Shown here piece by piece: positions 37,401-48,022 of a DNA stretch of 64,000 nucleotides (positions are counted from its first letter, which is position 1; each line of letters starts with the position of its first letter). The notes under the pieces are model-generated. The model saw only the letters and a program-made list of their open reading frames with translations. It ran no database searches and was not told the DNA's origin. Source of the stretch: Norana najaformis. Lineage: Eukaryota; Annelida; Clitellata; Crassiclitellata; Hormogastridae. Position numbers and translations under genes: made by a program. The stretch is taken from NCBI GenBank assembly GCA_964023275.1, contig OZ029925.1, positions 7,042,413-7,106,412 on the forward strand, in the 5' to 3' direction.

Positions 37401-40400
37401 GATGGCTCGGTGGATGGACAATGTATTGATGGACAGACGGACGGACGGACGGACGGACGGATGTAGGAATGGATGCAGAGATGGATGGATGGATGGACGG
37501 ACGGACAGATGGATGGATGGATACTGAGTAGGAAGTAATCTGATGACATTTACCCCTCTTTTGTTGAAGTAGATATAGATGGCTCCGCCAATGCCTTGCT
37601 CCTGATAAAACGGAGCTCCGACGACCAGATCATTTTTCCTGCCATTAAGAACAAAACAGTGTTTCTAACTTCTGCATATACATACATCAACACATACGCG
37701 CATACATTCATACATGAATAAATAAATAAATACATACATACATACATATATGTATACATACACACCTACAGACATACAGACATGTGTACATGCATCCATC
37801 GGCTACAAACACACATACGTAAATGTATACATACTTACTTACACCCAAATATACAAGTATACTGACTCACGTACACATAAGTATACATATATGTACATAC
37901 ATGTAGGTTACATACACACGTACTGTACATTCGTGTAAGCTAAATTGCGATTTAGAAATTCTCGAATTTGCGATTTCGAATTTTACAATAATCACTTATT
38001 AGACTTTCGGCTTATGGGTAGTGATGATGATGATGATGATGACGACGACGACGTAGTAATGGATTGTTATAAAATTATCACCAGCTCGATCTCACCCATC
38101 GTTGTTGAAATCGCCCACAATGAGGGCATAGCCGAATCCGGAGTAGAACTGCTCGCCCAAGAGTCGCTGAACATATTCAAGTTGCTTATTCGACCCCTGT
38201 CGAAACAAGAGGACCTCTCCGGAACCACGTGACCTCGGAGCGCCTCCGATGTACGCGAGACTTCCGTTTTCGAATATGCGCTCTCCTATCTTAACGGCCA
38301 TTCCTACAGTTTGTCATGCAGTATTCTGTTTAGGACAGTTATTGTGCAGTGATGCGGGTCATACATCCGAGTATAGTAAAGCAAAACGTAGCATGCACGA
38401 AATTCTATCATGTAATCGTAATCGTAACCTCGAGATTTCTACAGTGCTCAAAGAAGCTAAGTCTCTGGATCAGCTCATTCACAGGCGCTGAGTTAAAACA
38501 AAAACGACAGGCAGAAAGGGAGGGAGGGAGGCAGACAGGCAGACAGGCAGGCAGGCAGACGGCTACGGTGGATGGTGTTTGGAATTGAACCGGAATGTGA
38601 GATAAGGGGAAGAGAAAGATTCAGGAGAGGATTTGTGGAAGAGGAGTGTACAGTCATAAGATACAGTTCTATTGTGATTCATTATAATGTTTCATCCAGA
38701 CAAATATCACACCACATCACAATTGTGTAGGCTAATGTAAATGTAAACGTATAGGGTTTCTATAGCGACCGTATATCCTCGACCTTGCTGATTTTGCAAT
38801 GAGTTAACCGGGTTAAATCCTTCACCACCGCTGCCCTTTTGAATGGGCGCCACGCCATTAAAGGTTCTTGTATACGGACCGCGCTAACCCGAGATTAAAA
38901 TCTCTTAAATAAACCATGTCGGGTTGCGAACCGGGATCCACTCGCTGAGAGGCGCCTTGACATACGCGTTAACCAATGTAGCTAACTAGGCCAGATTAGT
39001 TATCTGTGCATTTTAGTCTAATAGTTAACGTGCTGGAATGTGTAGGGACCTTCAACAAGTCCTTCACTAACAATTGCTCAGCTTCATCGATTGATGCTTA
39101 GCCATTTGATATATTGCGCTTAATAATTCCAGAAATAATAATAATAATCAACCAGTAATCAGGGGTTCAAATCCCCACGTATAAGAAAGGTTTCGTTCCA
39201 CTTGCACTACCGAGCACTGTCGGCAAGGGAGAAAACTGGCTACCCGCACTATTACGTCGGACCAAGAAAACGAAGTCGCTAACACTTCACACCTATTGTT
39301 GCCTATCAGGGTTAGTTCAAAGGTCTGCTCTTATCTCTTTCTGCGCCCTAAGCCTTTCCCGTAGAAGTCTTAAATTCACGCATCTAACTTGAAGCAATAA
39401 TGCTTGGCATGTTTTCGTGCATCTGTTCAGAATCAGAAACTCTGAGGATGATTTAAGTGATGGCATTTACCGAAATAAGAATTGGAGGGAATGCGGCCAT
39501 CATTTTTGCTCTCACACCATTCCGGCTCTTCCAAGATGGAAGCGGAAGCACGGTATTTAAACAGAACTCCTTGCCAGTTGAAAGGACCAGGCGTCCCAAA
39601 CAGAATATCGCCATTCTGTAAGAACAGTTAAGTTAATGAAACATTCGTAAGAAGAATGAGAAAGGCTGACTGGCTGCAAAGATTGGTGAAAGATGAATGG
39701 ACGAAAGGATGGATGGATGTATGAATGGATGGATGAATTTCCTATCATGTCTGACTATGGGTTCTGGGTAAGCGTCGTAAGCTTCCTATAGGGGTTCGGG
39801 GCGGAGACCCGTGCGCTGTCGAAGGCGAAGAATACGGGACCTCAAGCTGTTGCAGGATCCTGTGCGCTCAGAATTGGAGTTCAAGTGAACCCCAGACTTC
39901 GTGGCTCCTCGGACTATAGTTATCATTTGACTCATTATAATCTCTAAAGCTTATTATAGTTTATTAACCATCTTCCAAATTTTTCTTTAATAGTCATATC
40001 TTTTCAGCGGGACTCTGACACCTTTTCCGTGTGTTCCCCATTAACGATGAATGGGTGGATGGATTGCTGATGTCGATGGTGACGATAATGATTATGATGA
40101 TGGTGATGATGACGATGATAATGATGATGGTGTTGATGATGATGATGATGATGATGAATGGTGAATGGTGAATGGATGCACAAAGGATCGGACTGAGGCA
40201 CACATAATTGGATGGAGATAGATATTTTTAAATTTTAGTCATGTGTTTCACCTCGTGAAAATCGACGCTGGTTCCTGTCTGACAGAAGCCATACTCTTCG
40301 TAAGCCTTATCCACTGGTTTATTACTGCACGGTACGTAGGGCGCATCCTCTTCTAAGGTATTAGTAAGAAGGAAACAAATGCCTTCACACCAAATGAAAC

Positions 40401-43400
40401 CAGGGCCAGTCTTCTTATATCTATGAGCACACGCCTAAAAATAAACAATCCATAAATAGGGTTAGTTGGGATAGCTAAAGTAAGGTTAGGTAAAGTAAAT
40501 CCATGAAGTGGCGCTTCATAAATGTCAAATTGCAATTGCAACTACAAAGGCAAGATAAAGTAAGGTAAGCTAAGTTTCTGTTTCTGTGTATACATATATG
40601 GAAACATACGCGTATCTATACGTGCAGACATGCATACATAGATACATACATACTTGAATATATGCACTGGAACTTCCTGATCTCTATAATCGCTCATAAA
40701 GTAAACTGCATAAGTACCTTGTCCTTTCTAGTATCAGACAATTCTTGATAAATTAACAGGACCGACGATGTGGAATTCCTTACTTAATGACTTAACTACA
40801 CCATATATTCTCTGTACCATTTAAAAACCAGAATAAGAATCAACTAGGTTGATTAATCATGTGCACCCGTTACAGAGCTGCAATGTTGTAACGAATGATT
40901 GAAGCTAAACTTACAACAAATTGGTAATGCCGTCATCTGTAATGCAAATGTACACATATAATAAAAAAACTGGACGGCTCCTTTAGAGGTCGCCATAGAG
41001 TTTTCCCTCTGACTTTGCAATATTACCTCTGCATTTGACATACATGAGTTTTGTGAGGGGTGCAATAAAGTGTTTCGTTTCTATTCATGCATACACACAT
41101 ACATACATACAGTCTTCCCATTAACATTGGTAACGTTCCTATTAAATCTGAGCAGTCAACATTATCTTCGCTTGTCAAGACTCATCTTTTTAAATTCTGT
41201 GGCAGCCAGGTTCCCAGCGCTTTTGAGGGGTTCCTAAAATGCTCTATATAAAAGTTCTGATACATACACACATACACGCGTACATTACATACATACATGC
41301 ATAAACACATGCATACATACAGACATATATGCATGCATGCATACATGAATGCATACATACATACATACATACATACATACATACATGCATGCATACATAC
41401 ATACATACATACATGCATGTAACCTACTCATAGTTAGTGTACTTACTATAGCCTTTCCAGTTGGTGAATTTTGACTGGACACTGATACTCCGAACCACTG
41501 GTTTGATTTATCGTATCCCACTAAAATGAAATTTCTTACTGGCCTTTAAAATATATAAGCGCATATGAAATCTATAATCTGAAACTTCACACCGACGAAA
41601 ATTTATCCAGAATCGTTCTTTATTCCATCTTAGTTCATAATTAACTTCGGATAAGAGCAGGGTAGAGAGGAGTAGAATAGATTATTTAAGAATAGTGTAG
41701 CATAGAGTAGAGTTTCCAGCTTAGGTTTTTGCTTAAGACTTGGTGATGGGCAATGGAACCAGTATATTGAGATTTATGCAAGAAACAAAGACAAAACAGA
41801 AAAGATTTGAGTCTACAGACACAGGGAGGGTACAAGGATGCCTGTGCCCCATTTTTGTGACTAGGGTACCGTACCCCGACATGTTTGGTATCGTAAATTA
41901 ACAATGCCCATAAAATTTAATATGAGCCTGGCATTCTCCAAATTGTTTTTCTTGCTGTTAATGAAACAATAATTATTATTTAAAAGGGGAAAGAAAGGGA
42001 AGAAATTGGTACCCTACTTTCTAAACAAAAAAATACCCTCTGGTGGAGTCGCTCTGTTCCTCGATTTATATATTGATCAAGAAGAAGAATGTTAGAATAG
42101 ATTTGAGTAACTGTGAAATTATATCGGACTCTATTACGATGGACTTGATTAGACTCGGTCAGTTCGAACCAGGATGTATGGATTCGATTACAATTGATTT
42201 GATTTTAATATGAGAGATTATAGATTTGATTAGGTTAGGTTAGCAACAGGAACAAGAAGTTGTACTATCACAGGCGGGACTGGTCACAGCGGACCGAGTT
42301 CTTTGTGGGGAGGAACAACATCAAGGGGAAGCCACTGGTGAAACCCCAGAAGGTGCTGATGCCACCACTGCACATCAAATTGGGCCTTGAGGCTACGTGC
42401 ATTATAAATTAAGTTTGCAAACGGTGCACTTCACGTAGGCCTAGAACCCCATGTCATATTTTATCAACTGTCACAGAAAATATAGGCTACCCGGCGTGAA
42501 AAGATATGTACAATTCGTTACTAATACAAAATAAACTTTACTATTCATAAGTTTAGACTTAAAAAATATAATTTCTCTGCTTTCACAGCCGGCTGCAATT
42601 AGCAGAAAATTGTTATTCTCAAGTCTCCCTTTTCTGGTCTTTTTCTGGTCTTTTTTGGTGTTTCTTTGGTCTAATGGTATTAATCTCTGGTCTTTCTCTG
42701 GTCAATGGCGTTATTCTCTGGTCTTTCTCTGGTCTAATGGTAATATTCTCTGGTCTTTCTGCACTGCTTGCAGTTAGTTGAAAGCAGTGCGGGAAGAGAT
42801 ACCAGAGCAAATGATTCCTAGTGAATCTGTAAATGTTTCTAAGTGATATAAAAACGAGGGGAAACGTTTCCAACCATTTCCAAGAAAGGGGACATTTTCG
42901 AATTGATTTATTGATCAGATCAGATCGGATTAAGTCGATTCGTAACTTCCGCCAACAATCAAATAAATCTACCTAAAGTAGTCAGTGTTATCTTCCGTGC
43001 AAACAGATCCCGCAAGGCCGCAGGATGTTTGCAGATATATCCAAGTCACATAGAGTAATATAGAGTAGCATAATGTACTATAATTGGGCATTTATGTAGC
43101 GCCAATTCTGGATAGGCTTCAACGGCCCTGCTTTGGTGATGTCGCATTTTAAAAAATTTACACGAATAAAGTCAAATTTTACGCAGAACCAATGCAGAAC
43201 TAATACACGAATGTTTCTTGTTCGAAACCAAGATCCCTGAATATGAATTCAGGTTATTAATTAATTAATTTTACGGCGATGACCTTGGAACAGGCAGCCC
43301 GTGCGACACAGGAGAGAGATTTATGGAGAGGATATAGGTTTGTGGAGATAGATCGTCCACTGTGCCCCCAAAGTTCGAAATAACGAACGATTATGATCAA

Positions 43401-45322
43401 GTAAGTTAATGTTCTTATGCAAACATTCATGCAGTTATCTCAGTTACTGATGAATGTGCATTTTTTTGAATAAACGAAGTGAACTGATTTGAACTGAACT
43501 GAAGAATATCAACCATGTTATTGCAATTGAGTCTTTGAAATGAATGACTCTCAACAAAATAATCTAGTGAAGGATGAAGGATCAAGCATGTTTCAAAAAC
43601 TCAAAATCTAGTTGATAACAAGGCGGGACAGTAGAGGTTTCCTACTATCTCATTTTCAGGCTTACAGCCGTGTTCTTTTTATATAATTTACTTTGCGCCA
43701 TTTCTTCACAATCTATCTAAATCTTCATCCAAATGTTCTGCTGCATCTGACGATCTCCATATATACAACCAGTTTTTAGCTAAACGTGCCAGATCTTGTT
43801 TGTCAAATGATTGTAAACACTGCTTAAGCACACCAGAATTTTACTGAGCTTTATGATTCGACTTAGGCTTGTTCCCAGCACCTCAACCGACCGACCGACC
43901 GACCGACCGATCGACGATCAGTCCGCAAAATCAGCAAGCCAACTACCAGGTTTGTAGATCAAATTTAGCTGATTATTATCTGTGTCCGTGCTGGTCATGT
44001 ACCCATGCAGAAGTAAGGTTTGAGTTTACTTACCTGAAAGTTGTTCATCTACGATGATACGAGTACAGTCGTTGTTTAGCGGCGACAGTGGACATTGATA
44101 GACGGCTCCGGGTTCAGAGACTCGGAGTGTGGATATGTTCTCTCTCGGAGCACCAACTAATATTCTACACACCAAATTAGAGGTTTTAAATCATCTTTAT
44201 TTTAAATATCGAAAATGGTTCTAAATTACCATCAATGCAGAAATAATATATTTTAAAAACAATAGTAAATAGAAATAAAAAACGGTATTGAATTAGATTA
44301 GAACTGATTATGTCAGATCACATCAGGTCACGCCAGGTCAAGTCTGGTCATATCGCAAAAAATTAGGTTATCATGGTCACAAATTTTTTACAGCGGTCAT
44401 GGCCCCACTGAGTACAGTACAGTTCTTGTAGGGCTATGGAAGGTACCTAAACGCGGTATATATGGAGTTGCTTTTTCGAGAATATCATTATGATAGATGA
44501 ATAAACATTGAAGACAGGTTTTGTAACTGCCTTAAAACGCAGATATTGAGATCAGTTAGATATTTGAGCATCGCTTTTGTGAGAGACTAGAGAGCGCTAT
44601 ATGTTAGTGCATTAATACATACCCACACGCATGCAAACATACATATTGTTACATATGCATGAACGTATTTTTAAGAGTAAATGTAAATGTATAGGTTGTG
44701 TATAGCCACCGTATGGCCTCGACGATGCTCACTGAGCAATTAATTTATCGGGTGAGATCCTTCACCCCCGCTGTAGTTAAGGTCCTCGTGTACAGATAGT
44801 ACTGGCCCGAGATTAAACTCTCTGAAATAAGCCACGATCTGGATGCGAACCGGGATACTTATTTACCGATGTAGGTAACTAGGCCAGTCAAAGGCTGATG
44901 TGATGAAATAAAGAAAAAAACTGGAAGGAATGGCAGAGTGAATGATGCTTTTACATAGAAAATTGGAGCCAGATGGATATGAACGAATGATTGAATGAAC
45001 GAATGAATGAACGAACAAGTGAATGAATGAACGAACGAATGAACACATGAATGAATGAACGAATGAATCAGCGAATGACGGAATGAACAAATGATAGGCT
45101 ACACTATACTTACACGTGACGAGTAGGATCGTCTTCGGTTATGTAATGCTGAGCAACAGAAAATCCGAAATACGATTGACTCTGACTCGTTTTAATGATT
45201 GGAACGGAACTGTCCAGATTGAACGACCGGACTTTGTGAACATTAATTAAAACGCTAAATACGAAATTAGCCATCCAGAACAACCGATCTGCTCTTCCAG
45301 CACCACCGAATAAATGGACCAT
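26662..45322 (-). CDS. Integrin alpha gene B (tandem copy, reaches GFFKR tail)
   Basis: This is the second copy of the integrin alpha gene. Exons on the minus strand are 45322-45114, 44164-44034, 41520-41447, 40434-40252, 39615-39471, 38303-38096, 37638-37554, 37169-37034, 36487-36112, 35558-35381, 35055-34903, 33133-32861, 30379-30222, 29676-29593, 28713-28608, 27991-27887 (transmembrane) and 26766-26662 (tail, stop TAA at 26664-26662). Phases agree at every join, including exon 15 directly to the membrane exon (0/0). Relative to copy A the exon encoding the last calf-2 strands is missing. Exon 12 carries an in-frame TGA at 33031-33029, so a full-length protein needs readthrough, exon skipping or a sequence error. 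Exon 12 could be skipped in phase (273 nt). Possible minus-strand polyadenylation signals lie near 26,510-26,520. The family call is firm; whether the gene is functional is open. Confidence 0.87.
27180..27365 (+). repeat. Second tRNA-type SINE
   Basis: The head GTTGGGACAGAGCGCTCGTC with GTTCGGGATCAAACC (A- and B-box-like) is followed by a tail CATCGATTGATGCTT...GCTTAATAAATAC also found at 11,510-11,560 and 39,080-39,125. It lies in the intron between the B membrane and tail exons' flank, upstream of the tail exon. Confidence 0.5.
27887..27991 (-). CDS. Integrin B transmembrane exon
   Basis: 35 codons, phase 0/0, encoding a basic/polar lead ([10 protein letters not shown]) then a 22-residue hydrophobic helix from [12 protein letters not shown] to LVILLWK. 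The W-K end just before CGFFKR is the normal membrane exit of integrin alpha chains. Confidence 0.86.
28608..28713 (-). CDS. Integrin B exon 15: calf-2 IGPEIIH
   Basis: 106 nt with [15 protein letters not shown] and [11 protein letters not shown]. It is the last exon inside the duplicated unit; homology to A stops about 220 bp further on. Confidence 0.82.
29130..29440 (-). mobile_element. LINE ORF C-terminal fragment (copy B)
   Basis: Orthologous to 3,800-4,110, more decayed (frame changes around [12 protein letters not shown]). Its presence in both units makes it older than the duplication. Confidence 0.5.
29593..29676 (-). CDS. Integrin B exon 14: calf-2 VELAVT strand
   Basis: 84 nt with [15 protein letters not shown] and TIVELAVT, donor GTAAGT. 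The A equivalent ends VDLAVIG. Confidence 0.8.
30222..30379 (-). CDS. Integrin B exon 13: LWCDVGNP segment
   Basis: 158 nt with [15 protein letters not shown] and [13 protein letters not shown] transposon (30.45-32.49 kb) sits in the intron immediately upstream of this exon. Confidence 0.83.
30450..32490 (+). mobile_element. DNA transposon with about 130-bp inverted repeats, inserted in integrin B intron
   Basis: A 2-kb block absent from the same intron of copy A. Inverted repeats at about 30482-30613 and 32339-32470 are highly similar. It carries a plus-strand gene in two exons (30766-30973 and from 31197, phase-1 join) reading [10 protein letters not shown], then [12 protein letters not shown]. 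Further on are frameshifts near 31,330 and 31,910, a large internal deletion, and a stop after VKNYG. The protein family ([29 protein letters not shown]-type motifs) is one I have seen repeated across many animal genomes but cannot name with certainty. The copy is clearly non-functional. Confidence 0.75.
30766..32222 (+). pseudogene. Broken transposon-encoded gene
   Basis: The coding remnant of the element above. Exon 1 gives [13 protein letters not shown] and [10 protein letters not shown] with C-x2-C pairs; exon 2 continues [20 protein letters not shown]. After about 45 codons the frame moves to one reading [12 protein letters not shown] and a Ser/Glu-rich linker, then FPCYLCLWD to [16 protein letters not shown], then shifts again through [17 protein letters not shown], and ends [17 protein letters not shown] to KSRETTHF. 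Three frames are needed, so it is a pseudogene. Confidence 0.7.
32861..33133 (-). CDS. Integrin B exon 12: calf-1, interrupted by TGA
   Basis: 91 codons, phase 0 at both ends. The frame from exon 11 gives [24 protein letters not shown], then TGA at 33031-33029, then ILPLHRES and [10 protein letters not shown] with TNDGEDAHE. Copy A has GGTCGA at the TGA site. Frame and length are intact otherwise. Confidence 0.75.
33990..34505. repeat. 500-bp AAT/GAT/AAAT tract, integrin B intron 11
   Basis: Mixed ACT, AAT, AAAT, ATG and GAT units. The A counterpart is only about 100 bp (6,660-6,775). Translations rich in Ile, Met or Asp over it are artefacts. Confidence 0.92.
34903..35055 (-). CDS. Integrin B exon 11: thigh strand
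   Basis: 153 nt homologous to exon 11 of A, ending ACAG|GCAAGT, the ideal GC-AG donor. Confidence 0.83.
35381..35558 (-). CDS. Integrin B exon 10: thigh domain
   Basis: 178 nt reading [20 protein letters not shown] and CASHTAYLR, ending CGG|GCAAGT (GC donor). Confidence 0.83.
36112..36487 (-). CDS. Integrin B exon 9: last blades and start of thigh
   Basis: 376 nt with [34 protein letters not shown] and [10 protein letters not shown]. It ends in phase 2 at AG|GCACGT, a GC donor weaker than that of A. Confidence 0.87.
37034..37169 (-). CDS. Integrin B exon 8: [15 protein letters not shown] blade
   Basis: 136 nt with [18 protein letters not shown] and the same weak GTTCAG donor as A. Confidence 0.83.
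37554..37638 (-). CDS. Integrin B exon 7: DLVVGAPF strand
   Basis: 85 nt reading [24 protein letters not shown]. It lies directly beside the GGAT microsatellite of the next intron. Confidence 0.84.
38096..38303 (-). CDS. Integrin B exon 6: calcium-loop blade (DFNNDG)
   Basis: 208 nt, near-identical to A, with [17 protein letters not shown] and IVGDFNNDG. Splice signals and phases match A. Confidence 0.87.
38740..39060 (-). repeat. tRNA-derived SINE (copy in integrin B intron 5)
   Basis: Minus-strand copy with TAGCTACATTGG (A-box-like) and GGTTCGCAACC (B box, 9 of 11 to consensus) about 40 nt apart, followed by the body with GGCGCCACGCCATT in plus view. Confidence 0.65.
39471..39615 (-). CDS. 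Integrin B exon 5: [12 protein letters not shown] blade
   Basis: 145 nt, conserved [16 protein letters not shown] core, ending SYF plus one base at GTAAAT. B has WCES where A has WYES. Confidence 0.86.
40252..40434 (-). CDS. Integrin B exon 4: CAHRY / EYGFCQTG segment
   Basis: 61 codons, one fewer than A, in the acidic loop before PCS. Copy B has WCEGIC where A has WGQGIC, adding an unpaired-looking cysteine beside the conserved one. Confidence 0.86.
41110..41240 (+). mobile_element. CR1-like LINE tail inserted in an ACAT repeat
   Basis: The plus strand contains [11 protein letters not shown]-type coding and ends near TGCTCTATATAAAAGTTCTG. It interrupts an ACAT microsatellite in B and is absent at the A site. 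Confidence 0.45.
41447..41520 (-). CDS. Integrin B exon 3: [10 protein letters not shown] strand
   Basis: 74 nt reading [21 protein letters not shown], phase 1 to 0, ending at GTAAGT. Confidence 0.85.
42250..42395 (+). mobile_element. Short fragment of the same transposon gene
   Basis: It reads [19 protein letters not shown] and PPLHIKLGL, matching the middle of the 30.5-32.5 kb element with several substitutions. It lies in integrin B intron 2, has no inverted repeats and is absent from A. Confidence 0.65.
42625..42775. repeat. Degenerate counterpart of the 38-bp repeat (copy B)
   Basis: Three to four irregular copies of TCTTTCTCTGGTCTAATGG with different fillers. It shows the unexpanded or contracted state of the array in A. 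Confidence 0.75.
43887..43910. repeat. (CCGA)6 microsatellite (copy B)
   Basis: Six CCGA units at the position orthologous to the 30-unit array of copy A. Confidence 0.9.
44034..44164 (-). CDS. Integrin B exon 2: first FG-GAP blade
   Basis: 131 nt encoding [10 protein letters not shown] and GAVYQC, almost the same as copy A, with a GTAAGT donor (GTCAGT in A). Confidence 0.85.
44690..44890 (-). repeat. tRNA-derived SINE fragment
   Basis: Partial copy of the same family in the B intron 1 / upstream area, retaining CGGGTGAGATCCTTCACC and TGCGAACCGGGAT. Confidence 0.6.
45114..45322 (-). CDS. Integrin B exon 1: signal peptide and N-terminus
   Basis: Same length (209 nt) and phase as copy A. The start MVHLFGG is conserved, followed by FNLD and [16 protein letters not shown]. 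Confidence 0.85.
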
Positions 45323-45975
45323 TTTGAAAAGTTAGCCTGATTTGATCATGCCGTAAAGGTGTTAATATTTCGGTGATGCGAACACTATTCACTTATGAGG
45401 CATAAGCAAGCATATATGCAGATCTGCGGTCTACCCTAAATAACTGATGCAGTGGATAATTGTACAGGGCTAAACGACTACTTCAACACAGCCGACTAAC
45501 AGTTATGCTCCTATCACCTTGTGACAGTTAGTGCCGACAGTGTAGTCTGGATGTGGCTCAGCGAAATGAAGATCGTTAAGTGGTAACTACGACGATTTAC
45601 AGGCCATACTAACTTCCGGCTTTAGTCCTATATGTACTGTATTATGGACATCTGAAATTCAATGCATGGTAGATTTCAAGTTAATCGACACTGAATTTCT
45701 AATTATCAGAGATAGTACAGAGCCTTTGAGTAGTAGTATTCTTAAAGAGGCGCTAGATAAATCCACCAATACAATACAGTAAAAACCGTACAATGCAATA
45801 CAATACAATACTATGCAATACAATGCAATGGAATACAATATAATGCGAAACAATACAATACAACAGACTCGTGGAACAGAACTTCAGACTTGCAGACGAA
45901 GAGAAGCACAGACAGAAGCTAGAACACGAATTGTCCATCAAACCAATAGGCTACATGTGAAGCCTCAATACTTAC

Positions 45976-46190
45976 TCGTCACGACTTAGGTTATCTGCAG
46001 AGATGTAATCCTGAGCAACAGAGAATCCGAAGTACGATTGGCTCTGGCTCGTTTTAATGATTGGGGCTTAACTGTCCAGATTAAGCGACCAGACTCCGTG
46101 AAGATTAATTTTAAAATGCTCAATGTGAAATTAGCAATCCAGAGCAACAGATCTGCTCTTCTAGTCCCAAAAGTTCAAGCGACGATTTTG
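45976..46190 (-). pseudogene. Decayed duplicate of integrin exon 1 (copy B)
   Basis: Same arrangement as in copy A with the same TAA (46070-46068) after the NLDS-equivalent position. The ATG is also lost and the start region is rearranged. The shared stop shows it was already a pseudo-exon before the segmental duplication. Confidence 0.72.
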
Positions 46191-47169
46191 AAAAGTGAAC
46201 CAGGTTATATGAGCCAGCTATATATCAGACTGATTGCTGACCACAAAAGGCATCGATTCAACCCATAGAAGGTTCATGAATATGACAGTATAACTTCTTT
46301 TGAACAGAGATGAACGATTGCGCACGAGGTACTGTATGCTGCTGACATAAATGCAGAGTTGTCAGCGGGTTAGAACAATTCATAGCCTATACTAACTATT
46401 CGGCTGGAGTGCTCTATGTAATAGGGCCATGCAATGAAATTCAGCGCATTTTAACAGACGCTCTCGATTTCTAGACACTAGAAATCACATACAGAGCCTC
46501 GGAGTAGTTACATTCTCGGAGATGCGCTATATAAATCTACTAATACGATGCAGTACGATAGATAAGAGGACAGGCAAAATAAGAGAATCAGGAGCCAAAC
46601 ATAAACTCACCGAACAGATCATGAACAAAACTGACCGATTCTTTACTGTCAGCAGGTTAGTATAGCCTATTATTTTTTTGGTTCCCATTATCATCGTCGT
46701 CGTCGTCATCACCATCATCGTCATCATCATCATCATCGTCATCGTTGTCATTATCATCTATAAATCATCAAAAGGCAGACGAAGAAGAAAAAAACTTCTG
46801 TATAAATAAGATAATTAAGATCATCGATTAACATTTAATCAACATGACTACAAGCCACCTAAAGAGAATGTGTAACAAGATAACATAAGTATATACAAAG
46901 TGGTAATGTTGGAAAATGAACAAAAATCTGGAAACAAAGAACGCAAAAGTTCAACTAAACTAAATTTTCGTAAAACAAAAACAACCACGCGATATAGTTG
47001 CTGATAATCGACAAAACTATTTTGAACAGAGATGAACGATTGCGCACGAGGTACTGTATGTTGCTGACATAAATGCAGAGTTGTCAGCGGGTTAGAACAA
47101 TTCATAGCCCATACTAACTATTCGGCTAAATAATACTCCGAAAGCAGTTTTTGTTTCACCCTAAAGCTA

Positions 47170-47545
47170 TGCCATCATATTTATTCGAACCCAAAGTGCT
47201 CAGGTGTGAATCCCACGAGGGGCAAGCGCCCCATCTTGGCAGTTTGTGCGGACGCCCATGGCTCTGAAGAGCGACTTAGATCGCATCACTGTGAAGGTGC
47301 AATAACGTTTGGTTCCTTTTAGTACGTGTGAAGCTCGCTAGTTGTCGGTGGGCATTTTTCGTATTTAGCTCACAAAATACGATATTTTACAGTTTTGCTC
47401 GATATTTTCGTGAGTTTTGCGTCTGAGCCTGCGTATATGAAGTTGGTCTTCAAGTCTTGGTGGGTTTTGTGGTTTTACAAGACGATAAGCGGCGCTTTGT
47501 TATCGTCAGTCTCCGAAACCGTGAGGATGCCGGTTCGCGTCCCGG
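47170..47545. promoter_or_regulatory. Highly conserved non-coding block upstream of integrin B
   Basis: Counterpart of the 24.1-24.5 kb block. It ends abruptly at CCGGTTCGCGTC, where a tRNA-type SINE continues in B but not in A. Confidence 0.4.
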
Positions 47546-47740
47546 TCGTGGCTTATTCAGAGGTTTGAAGCTCGGGCTGATACGGTCCATACACGGGGTC
47601 GTTAAATGGAGTGGCGCCCATTAAAACGAGCAGCGGTGGTGAAGGGTCTCACCCGATAAATTCAGTAAAAAATAAGCAGGGTTGAGGCCATACGGTCGCT
47701 ATGGAAAGACGTGTGCATCTGCATTTACGGTGATAAGAAC
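47535..47740 (+). repeat. tRNA-derived SINE
   Basis: Plus-strand copy with GGTTCGCGTCCCGG at its head and GAGGCCATACGGTCGCTATGG at its tail. Absent from A. Confidence 0.65.
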
Positions 47741-48022
47741 GCACAGAGGAAACAGCGCACGTCGACACCCAAGTGTGTTACAATCATCATATGAATTGAA
47801 GCTCTTAAACGCAATGCATGTCTGTTTCGGAGAGGTTCTTTGCTCAGTTGTCTAATGTGTATCTTCTCCGTCAATGTCGGCCTAAACCTTTGGTTTCTCG
47901 TTAAAAATTCCTATAAGATCCATAGTTCTAAATGTTCTGAAGTCTCTTTTCAACAGCGACTCGATCAAAGTCAGTCTCGACGTGATGTCTATAATTTTGT
48001 GATTCGCCCATTTACGTAATGT

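Larger units (their letters stand above)
45323..48022. other. Upstream region of integrin B
   Basis: Homologous to the upstream region of A. It contains a decayed exon 1, AATAC-rich repeats near 45,780-45,860, a CGT/CAT trinucleotide tract near 46,690-46,750, a copied 105-bp segment at 47,025-47,128, the conserved block and a SINE. The last 280 bp (47,740-48,022) show nothing recognisable. Confidence 0.5.
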
